From: Tiamatella sp964451715
GTDB taxonomy: Archaea; Thermoproteota; Thermoprotei_A; Sulfolobales; Acidilobaceae
Direction of reading: 5' to 3'
Assembly (NCBI GenBank): GCA_964451715.1
Contig: CAYVIZ010000023.1
Coordinates: 1-20,085, forward strand
Length of the DNA stretch: 20,085 bases
This document shows, piece by piece, positions 1-7,659 of the stretch (position 1 is the stretch's first letter; every line of letters begins with the position of its first letter). Both the position numbers and the translations under genes were made by a program. The notes beneath the pieces were generated by a model. The model was given only the letters and a program-made list of their open reading frames with translations. It did no database searches and was not told the DNA's origin.

Positions 1-1348
1 CCCTTCCTCCAAGGCGTATGGCTTCTATCCTAGCCAGTGTCTTAGACACTAGATCCTCTGGTCCTACATTGACTACGGTCACACCCTTCTTCATAAGCTC
101 CCTCGCCACTTCCTCTCTCTTGCGGAGCCCTTGAATGGAGTAGAGCCTGTAAATACTTGCCTGCAGCCCCTTCAGCCCTATGACCTCGAAGAACGGGGTG
201 TATGGAGATATCACTATTACATCGTTTCTAAGCTCTTTGAGCTTTAGAAGCAAGTCTATATAGCTTTCTAAGTCCTCGTCCTTCTCGAGTTCTAGGTCGC
301 TGAATACTATATATACATACTTTCCTCTCCTAGAGAGATTAGAGAACGTATGTGTGACCACCTCGTCAAGACTATAGTAGCCTTTATTGTTAACGGGCCA
401 TTCTATGTCCGCCAAACTCCTCGCCAGAACACTGTAATATCCCCGGCCCCTACCAGGTTTGACGAGGAATAGTTCACCGCTGGAGGAGTAAGCTATGCCT
501 ACATTATCCCCCCTCTCTAGAAGGTATTTAGCTATAGAGGCTGCCCAGCGCACCATGTACTCGAACTTAGTCTTACCAAGAACCCCATAAGCCATTGAAG
601 GCCTATTATCAAGTATAAGAACAACGTTGAGACTAGATTCCTGCTCGAATACCTTCACCATCAGTTTTCCAGTCCTCGCAGTAGACTTCCACTCGATAAA
701 CCTGTAATCGTCTCCTGGGACATACTCCCTGGACTCTATGAACTGTATGCCCATACCTTTCCTGCCTGTGAGTACCATGCCTCCAGGAGCGTATAGGAGG
801 CTCGACAGGAGCCTCCTGCTTTCTATGAGCTCTATTCTAGGTTGTACTCTAACAATGGTTTCATTGTCTAGAATGGCTTCCTTGGCGAATACTCCAGCTG
901 GATCCCTTACCACTATCCTAGTCGGGGGAAACCTGTGTTTCCCCAGGACAGGCTTTACGGAATACTCCAGTTCCAGTGCTCCTTTAGCTGGTATAAAGCC
1001 GACCACGCTGTTTGAGCCTTTCACTAGCTTAAAAACGCTAGGATAATTATCTATGACCTCAACGCTTTCAAGTGGGATGAGTGAGTCATTCTTAATTACA
1101 ACCCTCACCCTAACATTACCGCCTTCTACTATGGGCTTCTCGATAATCCTCTCCGCCTTTAGACTAGAGGTGCTCCTGACTTTTGCCTCGAACACTATTT
1201 TTGAAGTTATGATAAAGAGTATAAGGAATGAAGACATTGCAAGGATGTTCGGTACAGTGCTTGCTGGGACGAGTAGTGTTAAACCGAATAGAATACTGGC
1301 TGCTAGAACTAAAGCCTTGCCACGCCGCGTCATACCCCAGCTAGACAT
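1..1348 (-). CDS. DUF58 family (vWA-like) protein, 3' end outside window
   Basis: Partial gene: 449 codons are readable on the minus strand from ATG at 1348 and the frame is still open at base 1. Two hydrophobic segments lie near the N-terminus (residues about 9-45), followed by a beta-rich middle and the DUF58 signature around residues 205-235 (YVPGDDYRFIEW, then KSTARTGKLMVKVFEQE). A vWA-like region follows, starting with LILDNRPSM. Its MIDAS motif is degenerate: D247-N-R-P-S251 instead of DxSxS, so metal binding is doubtful. The ATG lies 14 bases after the MoxR stop. An in-frame TTG at 1368 that overlaps that stop is an alternative start. DUF58 proteins are nearly always encoded next to MoxR ATPases, as here. 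Their role is thought to be membrane-linked, in assembly or activation of protein complexes. Family assignment is firm; function is unknown. Confidence 0.88.
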   Translation of the reverse strand, partial: MSSWGMTRRGKALVLAASILFGLTLLVPASTVPNILAMSSFLILFIITSKIVFEAKVRSTSSLKAERIIEKPIVEGGNVRVRVVIKNDSLIPLESVEVIDNYPSVFKLVKGSNSVVGFIPAKGALELEYSVKPVLGKHRFPPTRIVVRDPAGVFAKEAILDNETIVRVQPRIELIESRRLLSSLLYAPGGMVLTGRKGMGIQFIESREYVPGDDYRFIEWKSTARTGKLMVKVFEQESSLNVVLILDNRPSMAYGVLGKTKFEYMVRWAASIAKYLLERGDNVGIAYSSSGELFLVKPGRGRGYYSVLARSLADIEWPVNNKGYYSLDEVVTHTFSNLSRRGKYVYIVFSDLELEKDEDLESYIDLLLKLKELRNDVIVISPYTPFFEVIGLKGLQASIYRLYSIQGLRKREEVARELMKKGVTVVNVGPEDLVSKTLARIEAIRLGGR

Positions 1349-1362
1349 GAGGGACTCAGCTT

Positions 1363-2331
1363 TCAAGGCACGGCTACCTTCTTCAGCACATCGTCTATGA
1401 TTTTGTCAGCGGTCATGCCCTCTATTTCAGCCTCCGGCTTCAATACTATCCTGTGCCTCAGAACGGGCTTAACCGACTTCTTCACGTCGTCTGGTATAAC
1501 ATAGTCTCTACCATCTAGTAGGGCTAGAGACCTTGAAAGCTGTAGCAGCGCTATAGCTGCCCTCGGAGACCCGCCCAAACGTACTGCGCTGTGTTTCCTG
1601 CTCTCCTCTATGATGTCGGCTATATAGTCTAGTATGTGTTCCTCAGTGTGGACACTCCATATCATGCTGGACACCTTGTAGAGTTCCTCCTTACTAGCAA
1701 CCGGCTCGATGGGCCATTCCTCTATGCTTCTAAGCCTCCGGAGCACGTTTTTCAGTTCGTCTCTACCCGGATAGGACACCTCTATTTTGACTAGGAACCT
1801 GTCCGTCTGGGCTTCGGGGAGAGGGAACGTTCCCTCGAGCTCGATAGGATTCTGGGTGGCTATAACCATGAAGGGCTCCTCTAGCCTTAGAGTGTTACCT
1901 TCAATTGTCACCTGCCTCTCCTGCATAGCCTCCAATAGTGCAGACTGCGTCCTTGGGCTAGCCCTGTTTATCTCGTCTGCCAGTACTATATTGGCGAATA
2001 CAGGGCCCTTTCTAAGAGTAAATTCACCTGTTTTAGGATTATAGACCATCGTGCCTACTATGTCGGAAGGCAGCAAATCGGGTGTAAACTGTATTCTCTT
2101 GAACGTTAGGGATAAAGCCGAGGCAAGTGCTTTGGCCATAGTAGTCTTAGCTACCCCAGGGACGCCCTCTAGTAGTATATGGCCTCTAGCCGCTAGGGAG
2201 GCGAGCATGAGCTCCATGTCTGCCTCTTTGCCTATTACTACTTTTGAAGTCTCCCTTAGTATTCTGTCCCTCAGGTTTCTAGCATAGCTGGTGTCAAGTT
2301 CTCTAGTATCTCCTGACACCGTATTCGACAC
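1363..2331 (-). CDS. MoxR family AAA+ ATPase
   Basis: MoxR-type AAA+ ATPase, a presumed chaperone that uses ATP to remodel or activate vWA-domain partners. Counting from GTG 2331 (322 residues), Walker A GVPGVAKT is at 56-63, Walker B VLADEINR at 116-123 and sensor 1 ATQNP at 158-162. The segment FPLPEAQTDRF and the C-terminal lid (GGSPRAAIALLQLSR, then DVKKSVKPVLRHRI) are typical of MoxR. The frame opens further up at a TTG (2370), but that has no ribosome binding site. GTG 2331 follows GGGGAGG by about 9 bases and leaves a 29-base overlap with the upstream gene, suggesting translational coupling. GTG 2319 is also possible. It sits between the DUF4350-like and DUF58 genes of one operon. Length fits the family (about 310-330). 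Confidence 0.95.
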   Translation of the reverse strand: MSNTVSGDTRELDTSYARNLRDRILRETSKVVIGKEADMELMLASLAARGHILLEGVPGVAKTTMAKALASALSLTFKRIQFTPDLLPSDIVGTMVYNPKTGEFTLRKGPVFANIVLADEINRASPRTQSALLEAMQERQVTIEGNTLRLEEPFMVIATQNPIELEGTFPLPEAQTDRFLVKIEVSYPGRDELKNVLRRLRSIEEWPIEPVASKEELYKVSSMIWSVHTEEHILDYIADIIEESRKHSAVRLGGSPRAAIALLQLSRSLALLDGRDYVIPDDVKKSVKPVLRHRIVLKPEAEIEGMTADKIIDDVLKKVAVP

Positions 2332-3769
2332 CCTTAACTCCCTCCCCTTCTCCGGTAAGTGTATAACCAAGATTCTCTAATATGTACTCTGCCTCTTGTA
2401 TCATTTTCTTCAAGAGAGTATTCGACCTAATCACCAAGGGGAACAGCTTTCTCTCTCCTCTATACTTCTCCTCCAATCTTACCAGGGTTCCAGCGAACAG
2501 GGCTAGCCGTTCCTTGTCAACTCCTATAAGACGCGAGGCAACCTCTAACTCCCTTGGATCATTTGCTATCTGTTCGAGTCTCATACCCATATTATCCCAT
2601 AGCACCTGGTTTATGAGCTCGTAGAGGTTGTGGAGCGATGAAATAGCTTGTTTCCTCGAGATCTTCTTCCTCGATATAAGGGATTCCCTTAACAGTGTTT
2701 GACTCACCATGCTAACCTCGTTGACCGTATGCTCTAACTCGTCTTCGATGGTATCCCATGTAGCGGTTCCTCTGAGGGCTCTATAGGAAACATATGAAGC
2801 TAGGGCTAGAACCGGTATTCCGAGAAGCGGCATGTGAGACAGGTTAGAATAAAATACGTCCTCCACATTCCTAGCCAGCACTAGTAACAGGTAGACTATC
2901 ATGGCGGGATGTATTATTATGGGCAGAGGCGCCTTCAGATAGTTTTCAACATTATCCCTTAAACCCAGGCTAGGGTCAAGATTAGGCATACTGGTTTCAT
3001 AGTGGGATAAATCGAATATTACAGCTGTCTCATTAGGCTTGCTCCCCAGTGAGAGGGCTTTAAACGTCTCAAGCGCGAATCCAGTATAATTCATCTCCCT
3101 GGTGGAGTGTGATAAGGCAGTGTTGAGGAATATGGTCCCATCAGAAAAGACAGCCACCCTATTCACGACTCCCCCTATAGATCTCGACTTTACGAAGACA
3201 CCGACAAGCGATCCATCGGAAGCTGTCGAGGTAGCCTCGATAGAAGTGTAAGCTTGCGTATTAGAGATTTTTAGGCGGGATGCAATACTAAGCACAAGAT
3301 GATACTCCTCTACTTTCCCACTGCTTGCCGGCACCCTCATCGTTGCGGGAACATATATGGAGGCGTTACCCTCTGACCCCATAAGTCTTACAATAAAGAT
3401 TATCTTCCCCGATACCTCTATCCCGTAAGGCCTCGTCAGCTCGTTAGACGTGGTATTCTCGTCTGCTACAAGGATAGACGTATTCCGCAGTGCTAAGCTG
3501 TTAAATAAAGCCCCAGCCTCTCCACGGGACACCGGCTTGTCGGGGGATATTACAACTACTATTACCCTCCTAAACCTGTCATCGTTAGAAAGTTTCAGGA
3601 CGTCGTTCCAAGATGAGGCGGCATATACATGGTATCCCTCCTTCTCCAAGAGAGCCGCCAGCATACTCGTCCCGAGCCAGTCATTATTGTACGGTGTAGG
3701 CGCCTGCTTGTAAGCATAGTTTATAAGGAGAGTCTTAGGCGCCGAGTAAAGCGACGCTACTAGCCCCAC
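2303..3769 (-). CDS. DUF4350-like membrane protein of the MoxR operon
   Basis: Membrane protein of 488 residues from GTG 3769. The N-terminal half resembles DUF4350 (NDWLGTSMLAALLEKEGY, then a Rossmann-like region with VIVVVISPDKPVS), a domain likely to lie outside the membrane. Two hydrophobic helices follow at about residues 280-330, then a helical, charged, probably cytoplasmic tail rich in Glu/Arg. It lies between the DUF4129 gene and moxR, the usual place of DUF4350 genes. The start is a problem: GTG 3769 has no ribosome binding site and would cut a hydrophobic helix in half. The frame extends upstream to a TGA at 3811-3809, adding KVNFKAFLIGLAI, but without ATG, GTG or TTG. A strong AGGAGGTG (3820-3813) instead points to a GTT codon at 3805. 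The family call is by pattern and context, so moderate. Confidence 0.75.
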   Translation of the reverse strand: MGLVASLYSAPKTLLINYAYKQAPTPYNNDWLGTSMLAALLEKEGYHVYAASSWNDVLKLSNDDRFRRVIVVVISPDKPVSRGEAGALFNSLALRNTSILVADENTTSNELTRPYGIEVSGKIIFIVRLMGSEGNASIYVPATMRVPASSGKVEEYHLVLSIASRLKISNTQAYTSIEATSTASDGSLVGVFVKSRSIGGVVNRVAVFSDGTIFLNTALSHSTREMNYTGFALETFKALSLGSKPNETAVIFDLSHYETSMPNLDPSLGLRDNVENYLKAPLPIIIHPAMIVYLLLVLARNVEDVFYSNLSHMPLLGIPVLALASYVSYRALRGTATWDTIEDELEHTVNEVSMVSQTLLRESLISRKKISRKQAISSLHNLYELINQVLWDNMGMRLEQIANDPRELEVASRLIGVDKERLALFAGTLVRLEEKYRGERKLFPLVIRSNTLLKKMIQEAEYILENLGYTLTGEGEGVKGVEYGVRRY

Positions 3770-3800
3770 TATCGCAAGTCCTATAAGGAAGGCTTTGAAG

Positions 3801-4823
3801 TTAACTTTTCAACACCTCCTCTACACTCTTATTACATTCTTCTAGGTCACTTGTCGCCAAGGGTTTACCCGAGTATCTAGCCTTCTCGTATACGTGTACA
3901 GCCCTAGATACCGCGTCTCTTATTCTGTTTCCTGTAACTCTCCTCGTGAACTCTCTCACAGTCTCCCACTCATACTTTTCTATACCCTTTACTCTCAATA
4001 TTCTCACCAGGTTATTGAAACACGTTATTATTAATGTCCTCAGGTCATTGGAATCCATCCTGTAACCATGTAGCCTGTGCTTCGCAGTGAGGATGCTCCT
4101 ATAGAAAAGATCTTCCAACACGTCTCTCCTGATGTAAGCCAGGTAAACAAATCCTGTCAAGACTGTAATGTATATTAGAGCCTTGGCAACCGTGTATAAT
4201 GGCAAAGAAAACCCCCTGGTCTTCCCTGTCTCTAGGCTTGGTATAGGTATATTAGGCAGAGAAGCATTGAGTGATCCTCCAGAGCTAGCGTTAACTCCTC
4301 TGAGCCCTTTTAGGCTGGATTCCAGGTCTCCCAGAGAGACGGGTTCTCTGCCCGCTTTGCCGTACAACGTGTTAACGAGTCTGAGATAATCGTTAAGGTC
4401 TACCTGGAACCCGTTTTTACCAGGGTTAGAGGAAGCTATCAATGCCAGGTCTCTGAGTACATCTGGATCCAGATCTACAGCCTTGCTAGAGCTTATGTTC
4501 TCCAGATAACCCCCCAACTCTTTTACAGACTGGTTATAAGACTCCATATCCCCTAATGATAGGCTTTTGTTTATGTTTTCTAATATACTCTTAAGATCAG
4601 GATCAGTAACGTTATACTCTAGGCTTTCAAGTAGCTCCTCTAGGTATTTCTGGTCTAACGTAATATTACCTAGTATGGGGGCATGCCTCCTAAGTTCTGC
4701 ATTGGAATACGCTGTTTGAGCGTTTACATGAATTAACGTCTGGGGCATAAGTGGCGCTACCGTAGAGAGAAGTATTACAGCAATCAGGACGCCTACTCTA
4801 CCATGTATTAGCAATGTTTTCAT
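3801..4823 (-). CDS. DUF4129 domain membrane protein
   Basis: 340 residues. An N-terminal hydrophobic segment (about 10-32) looks like a signal peptide ending near VNAQT. A helical, Asn/Ser/Leu-rich extracellular part follows to about 200, then one membrane helix (about 204-229) and a cytoplasmic C-terminal domain. That last part has the DUF4129 pattern: DLRTLIITCFNNLVRILR, then YEWETVREFTRRV and VYEKARYSGKPL. DUF4129 proteins occur in MoxR-DUF58 operons, and this one is the first gene of the set. ATG 4823 is preceded by GGGGAGG 11 bases upstream. The 3' end holds the ribosome binding site for the next gene, and its TAA overlaps a GTT codon that may be the next start. Molecular function is not known; a membrane adaptor that transmits a signal to the MoxR ATPase is only an inference. 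Confidence 0.85.
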   Translation of the reverse strand: MKTLLIHGRVGVLIAVILLSTVAPLMPQTLIHVNAQTAYSNAELRRHAPILGNITLDQKYLEELLESLEYNVTDPDLKSILENINKSLSLGDMESYNQSVKELGGYLENISSSKAVDLDPDVLRDLALIASSNPGKNGFQVDLNDYLRLVNTLYGKAGREPVSLGDLESSLKGLRGVNASSGGSLNASLPNIPIPSLETGKTRGFSLPLYTVAKALIYITVLTGFVYLAYIRRDVLEDLFYRSILTAKHRLHGYRMDSNDLRTLIITCFNNLVRILRVKGIEKYEWETVREFTRRVTGNRIRDAVSRAVHVYEKARYSGKPLATSDLEECNKSVEEVLKS

Positions 4824-4879
4824 CTATGCCTATTCCTCCCCAGGCAATCCTTACCTGTCCGCCCCTGTATTTGTTAAAG

Positions 4880-4910
4880 CTATGTGATATTTTATATCAT
4901 TAATTTAATG
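4880..4910 (-). promoter_or_regulatory. TATA-containing promoter of the DUF4129-MoxR operon
   Basis: On the minus strand an AT-rich block contains TATAAAATATC centred near 4891, which predicts transcription start near 4865 and a leader of about 42 bases holding the GGGGAGG site. The block also holds two touching palindromes, GATAT-TTT-ATATC (4886-4898) and CATTAA-T-TTAATG (4898-4910). The rest of the 143-base gap down to 4967 shows nothing else. Confidence 0.5.
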
Positions 4911-4966
4911 AAGACACAGAATCTCTTGAATGAGCCAGGAAGGAAAGTATGCAGGCATGTATAACG

Positions 4967-5938
4967 TTAGGATTTCCGAGGTCTCCTAACTATGAATACG
5001 TGGCCCTCATAATCCACAAGCTGAATCTTATTCTCATGCTCCAGCCTCCCTATAATTACACTAGGCTCGAGCCCCTTCTCCCTTATTATTCTCTCTGCGA
5101 CATCTAGTCTTAACGGGTGGACGTTGGTTATGGAGAGAATACTAGATTCCACGTTATCTCCAAAATAAAAGTCTCCCCCTTCGAACGAGGCTAGAAACTC
5201 TACCTTATCACCGATCCTCTCCCGGAAGACCTGGTAGGCGACTAGCATCGCATGAGGACTTGGAGGCCTGACCCACTTCTCCGCGGGAGGCCTCGTAGGT
5301 ACGGCTATATAGGCTTTACTCGGGTTTAGCCCTGCGATGAAATCCGCTATATCAGAGAGCGTTTCAACATTATCGTTTAGCCCCTCCACGAGCATGGTCT
5401 CAGTCACCAGTTGGCCCGGGAATTTACCGGCGAACTCCTTAATCCCGCTGAGAACCTGTTCCAAGCTGAGAGAGGGATGCGGCCTGTCTATTCTCCTATA
5501 CGTTTTTTCTTCCACAGCGTCTACTTTTACTGAAACCCAGTCAAACTCGTTTAGATCCATCTGAACACTGTCTATCCACAATAATGAGCCATTAGTTATG
5601 ACGGCGAGCTTAACAGGCGCGTATTCCTTTATCTTCCTAGCTTCTATTCCTAGGTTAACGTCGAGGGTGGGTTCGCCGTCTGGCACGAAGGTGACATAGT
5701 CTATGGAATCTAGCCCCACCTCACTAATCTTCCTGGAAACCGCGTCTACAAGTGTTTCTGGATCATAGAATTTCCTCCGCTTAGCCTCTAGGAACACCGT
5801 CCGCCCGATTTGGCAGTATACACAGGAATAACTACAGTGTTTGGGAGGTATATTGTTCACGCCGAGGCTCCTGCCTAGACGCCTGCTGGGCACGGGGCCG
5901 AATACGAGCTCCTCACGGGGCAATAAAGGAGCACCCAT
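4967..5938 (-). CDS. Radical SAM protein (COG0731-type Fe-S oxidoreductase)
   Basis: 323 residues, complete. The N-terminal stretch VFGPVPSRRLGRSLGVN leads to the CX3CX2C motif C35-SYS-C39-VY-C42, which binds the 4Fe-4S cluster that cleaves S-adenosylmethionine. The TIM-barrel-like part continues through VTFVPDGEPTLD and VKLAVITNGSLL to about residue 230. The last 60 residues (VHPLRLDVAERIIREKGLE to the end) look like a small helical, winged-helix-like domain. The fold and chemistry class are clear. COG0731 also contains the wyosine synthase Taw1/TYW1, but this shorter GPVPSRRLG-type protein is a separate group with no known substrate, so no gene symbol is given. It is monocistronic with its own promoter. 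ATG 5938 has only a weak upstream AGGA, matching leaderless expression. Confidence 0.9.
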   Translation of the reverse strand: MGAPLLPREELVFGPVPSRRLGRSLGVNNIPPKHCSYSCVYCQIGRTVFLEAKRRKFYDPETLVDAVSRKISEVGLDSIDYVTFVPDGEPTLDVNLGIEARKIKEYAPVKLAVITNGSLLWIDSVQMDLNEFDWVSVKVDAVEEKTYRRIDRPHPSLSLEQVLSGIKEFAGKFPGQLVTETMLVEGLNDNVETLSDIADFIAGLNPSKAYIAVPTRPPAEKWVRPPSPHAMLVAYQVFRERIGDKVEFLASFEGGDFYFGDNVESSILSITNVHPLRLDVAERIIREKGLEPSVIIGRLEHENKIQLVDYEGHVFIVRRPRKS

Positions 5939-5956
5939 GCTGTGGTTATCCTAGGA

Positions 5957-5968
5957 AGGTTTATACGG
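5957..5968 (-). promoter_or_regulatory. TATA box for a leaderless radical SAM transcript
   Basis: The minus strand reads AACCGTATAAACC, with TATAAA at 5965-5960. Its centre is 25 bases before ATG 5938, the normal archaeal TATA-to-start distance, so the transcript probably begins at or next to the start codon. This agrees with the lack of a good ribosome binding site. Confidence 0.6.
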
Positions 5969-6009
5969 TTATCGAGGTCCGACTAGAATAGTTTACCTAT
6001 ACCCCTCCG

Positions 6010-6810
6010 TCATCCTAGTGTCGAGTCGAGGTATAGCATTACCAGGAACCCTATGAAGAATCCTATAGTGGCATCTCTCTCATGTCCAGTCCTGTGGCTC
6101 TCAGGTAACGCTTCATGGCTTACAACATATACCATAGCGCCGGCACCATAGCCGAGCAAGTAGGGGAGCAGGTGGTATGATATGCTTCCAAGCAAAGCTG
6201 TGGGTACAGCAACGGTCATCTCCGAGAGTCCGCTCAGCAGCCCGTAGAGGAAACCCTTAGACCTTCTGCCCGTTATTAGTGCTATAGGGAGCGCTACAGC
6301 GAAGCCCTCAGGTGTATCCTGGAGGGCTATCGCTATCCCGGTTGCCACGCCTAGTGCTGGGGAATAAACAGTCGATGATCCTATAGCCATGCCTTCGGGG
6401 AGGTTGTGTATTATGATTGCCATAGCGACGAGCCACGCCGCCTTGGCCTTGTTCCTGAGAGCCGCCGGGCCTTCATATCCTTTGATTATATGCTCGTGGG
6501 GTATAACCCTGTTGAGCACAGCTATTGAGATCGCTCCCAGTATAAACCCGGCTATGGGCTTCCAGAAACCAGCCATGTCCATTGCGGGTAGTAGCAGGCT
6601 GGTGAAGCTGGCTACTATCATTACACCACTACTAAAGCCTAGCCCTACGTCTAGGACATGGTGGGTGCTCCCCTTCTTGATGAAGAATACTGGTAGTGCG
6701 CCTAGCGTGGTGAGCAGTGCTGCTATGCCGCTGAGCACTGCTGCAAGCAGTATCATGTTACTGCCCGCAGCTTCAACCAGGGTTCTCTGAAGCCATATTA
6801 TAGGGTTCAT
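6010..6810 (-). CDS. ZIP family divalent metal transporter
   Basis: Membrane transporter of the ZIP family (COG0428 type), moving Zn2+, Fe2+ or similar ions toward the cytoplasm. About eight hydrophobic segments are seen. The fourth carries the ZIP signature HNLPEGMAIG and the fifth its partner QDTPEGFAVA, both lining the metal site. A later segment has HEALPESH. Family members often read QN(I/L)PEG in the second motif, so the Asp here is a small deviation. The frame opens at GTG 6828, but ATG 6810 is preceded by GGTGAGG at a spacing of 8, so I place the start there (266 residues). The loop between helices 3 and 4 is short, as in prokaryotic ZIPs. It has its own promoter region upstream with a pair of short repeats, which could make it metal-regulated (inference). 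Confidence 0.92.
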   Translation of the reverse strand: MNPIIWLQRTLVEAAGSNMILLAAVLSGIAALLTTLGALPVFFIKKGSTHHVLDVGLGFSSGVMIVASFTSLLLPAMDMAGFWKPIAGFILGAISIAVLNRVIPHEHIIKGYEGPAALRNKAKAAWLVAMAIIIHNLPEGMAIGSSTVYSPALGVATGIAIALQDTPEGFAVALPIALITGRRSKGFLYGLLSGLSEMTVAVPTALLGSISYHLLPYLLGYGAGAMVYVVSHEALPESHRTGHERDATIGFFIGFLVMLYLDSTLG

Positions 6811-6861
6811 CGCCTGAGCCTCACCCACCTACATTTTGTATGATTCCTTGTGGTACATTAT

Positions 6862-6901
6862 GTGAATTAGAAGTCGGCTTCAAAATAAAATAAGTGAATT
6901 A
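6862..6901 (-). promoter_or_regulatory. Promoter region of the ZIP gene with paired TAATTCAC repeats
   Basis: On the minus strand the 8-base sequence TAATTCAC occurs at 6901-6894 and again at 6869-6862, 32 bases apart. Between them is an AT-rich TATA-like stretch (TTATTTTATTTT, 6892-6881). One copy abuts the TATA element and the other lies near the predicted transcription start (about 6860), a layout expected for an operator. Confidence 0.4.
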
Positions 6902-6917
6902 TTAAGTATATCTGCTT

Positions 6918-6937
6918 GGTTAAAAAGGCGAAAAAGG
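6918..6937 (-). terminator. T-rich terminator after the 203-residue gene
   Basis: Directly after the TAA at 6939 the minus strand reads CCTTTTTCGCCTTTTTAACC: two runs of five T. Archaeal RNA polymerase stops at such T tracts without a hairpin. Confidence 0.55.
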
Positions 6938-6938
6938 T

Positions 6939-7550
6939 TTACTGGAAGACGACCTTCCTGTCTTTGAGGCTCCTATTGAGCAGATCAGCGTGCTCCAGAG
7001 TCACGTGGTATTCTACTACTGGTGTAAGCTTTATCTCCCCCTCAACGTCTACCTTGTTAACTATTACTTTTCCTCTGTCGAAGTCGACGGTGTAGACTAG
7101 TACTGTTCTCCCGGCTAGGTACTTCTTGACGCTCTCGTCCTCCAAGGCCTTGGCTAGGCCTCCCGCGGCGAATATTCTTACGTGTACTATTATGTCTCCG
7201 GGAACTTCCTTTGCCGCCATTTCTTTGAGTGTTTTGACGAAGCTCTCCTTTATGGTTTCAATAGGCGTCTCTCCGCCGAACTGTAGTAGGGTTGCCTGGG
7301 GCTTGAACTCTTTTAGCCTTGCAACAACGTCTTCCTCGTTCTTGCCAGGCTCTACCATGAAGTGATAAGTTACTCCCCCGGTATAGTCTAGGAATGAGGC
7401 CTCGGTTGCTGTTGCTATGCTGCTGCATATTATGTTTTTGGGAGCCACGACCGCCAGCTTCTTAACGCCGAGGTCTGCAGCTGCTTTGCCGACCATTCTC
7501 CCGGTGAGGGTTCTGAGGTATATCTCCTCCTCGAATGTTGTGAGAGGCAT
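6939..7550 (-). CDS. Unrecognised conserved-looking soluble protein
   Basis: 203 residues; I do not recognise the family. It looks like a soluble alpha/beta protein: no signal peptide or membrane helix, alternating hydrophobic strands (KKLAVVAP, QATLLQFGGE, GDIIVHVRIFAAGG, RTVLVYTVDFD) and amphipathic helices, with Lys/Glu-rich surfaces typical of hyperthermophile proteins. Gly-rich turns (GGVTYHF, FGGETP, FAAGGLAKA) could bind a phosphate or cofactor, but no known motif is complete. There is a single cysteine near residue 42 (NIICSS). Gene structure is strong: GAGGTGAG lies about 6 bases before ATG 7550, a TATA box is at 7584-7592, and T tracts follow the stop. It stands alone between the ZIP transporter and the metallo-hydrolase with separate signals, so context gives no function. 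Coding is near certain. Confidence 0.85.
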   Translation of the reverse strand: MPLTTFEEEIYLRTLTGRMVGKAAADLGVKKLAVVAPKNIICSSIATATEASFLDYTGGVTYHFMVEPGKNEEDVVARLKEFKPQATLLQFGGETPIETIKESFVKTLKEMAAKEVPGDIIVHVRIFAAGGLAKALEDESVKKYLAGRTVLVYTVDFDRGKVIVNKVDVEGEIKLTPVVEYHVTLEHADLLNRSLKDRKVVFQ

Positions 7551-7582
7551 CTGTTCTCACCTCAATCTAATGTTTCATGTAG

Positions 7583-7593
7583 TAATATATAAC
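7583..7593 (-). promoter_or_regulatory. TATA box of the 203-residue gene
   Basis: The minus strand reads GTTATATATTAC, centred at about 7588. The predicted start of transcription (about 7562) leaves a leader of some 12 bases that is filled by the GAGGTGAG ribosome binding site. Confidence 0.6.
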
Positions 7594-7633
7594 ACCGTTA
7601 ATGGTTTAAAAACTTAATGATATTATTCACATA

Positions 7634-7650
7634 TATGAAAAAGAGGCTAA
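7634..7650 (-). terminator. T-tract terminator after the metallo-hydrolase gene
   Basis: Ten to twenty-five bases past the TAG at 7660 the minus strand reads CCTCTTTTTCATATATG, a single run of five T. Weak but well placed. Confidence 0.4.
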
Positions 7651-7659
7651 GAAAACTAA

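Noticed and set aside
738..1400. Two plus-strand open frames opposite the DUF58 gene
   Set aside because: Low-complexity Ser/Leu/Thr translations that are antisense shadows; the minus strand gives a continuous DUF58 protein here.
2332..2370. TTG start for MoxR at 2370
   Set aside because: No ribosome binding site, whereas GTG 2331 has GGGGAGG at the right distance; left as an alternative only.
6869..6884. Hairpin GAAGTCGGCTTC upstream of the ZIP gene
   Set aside because: Only a four-base stem with imperfect centre; easily expected by chance.
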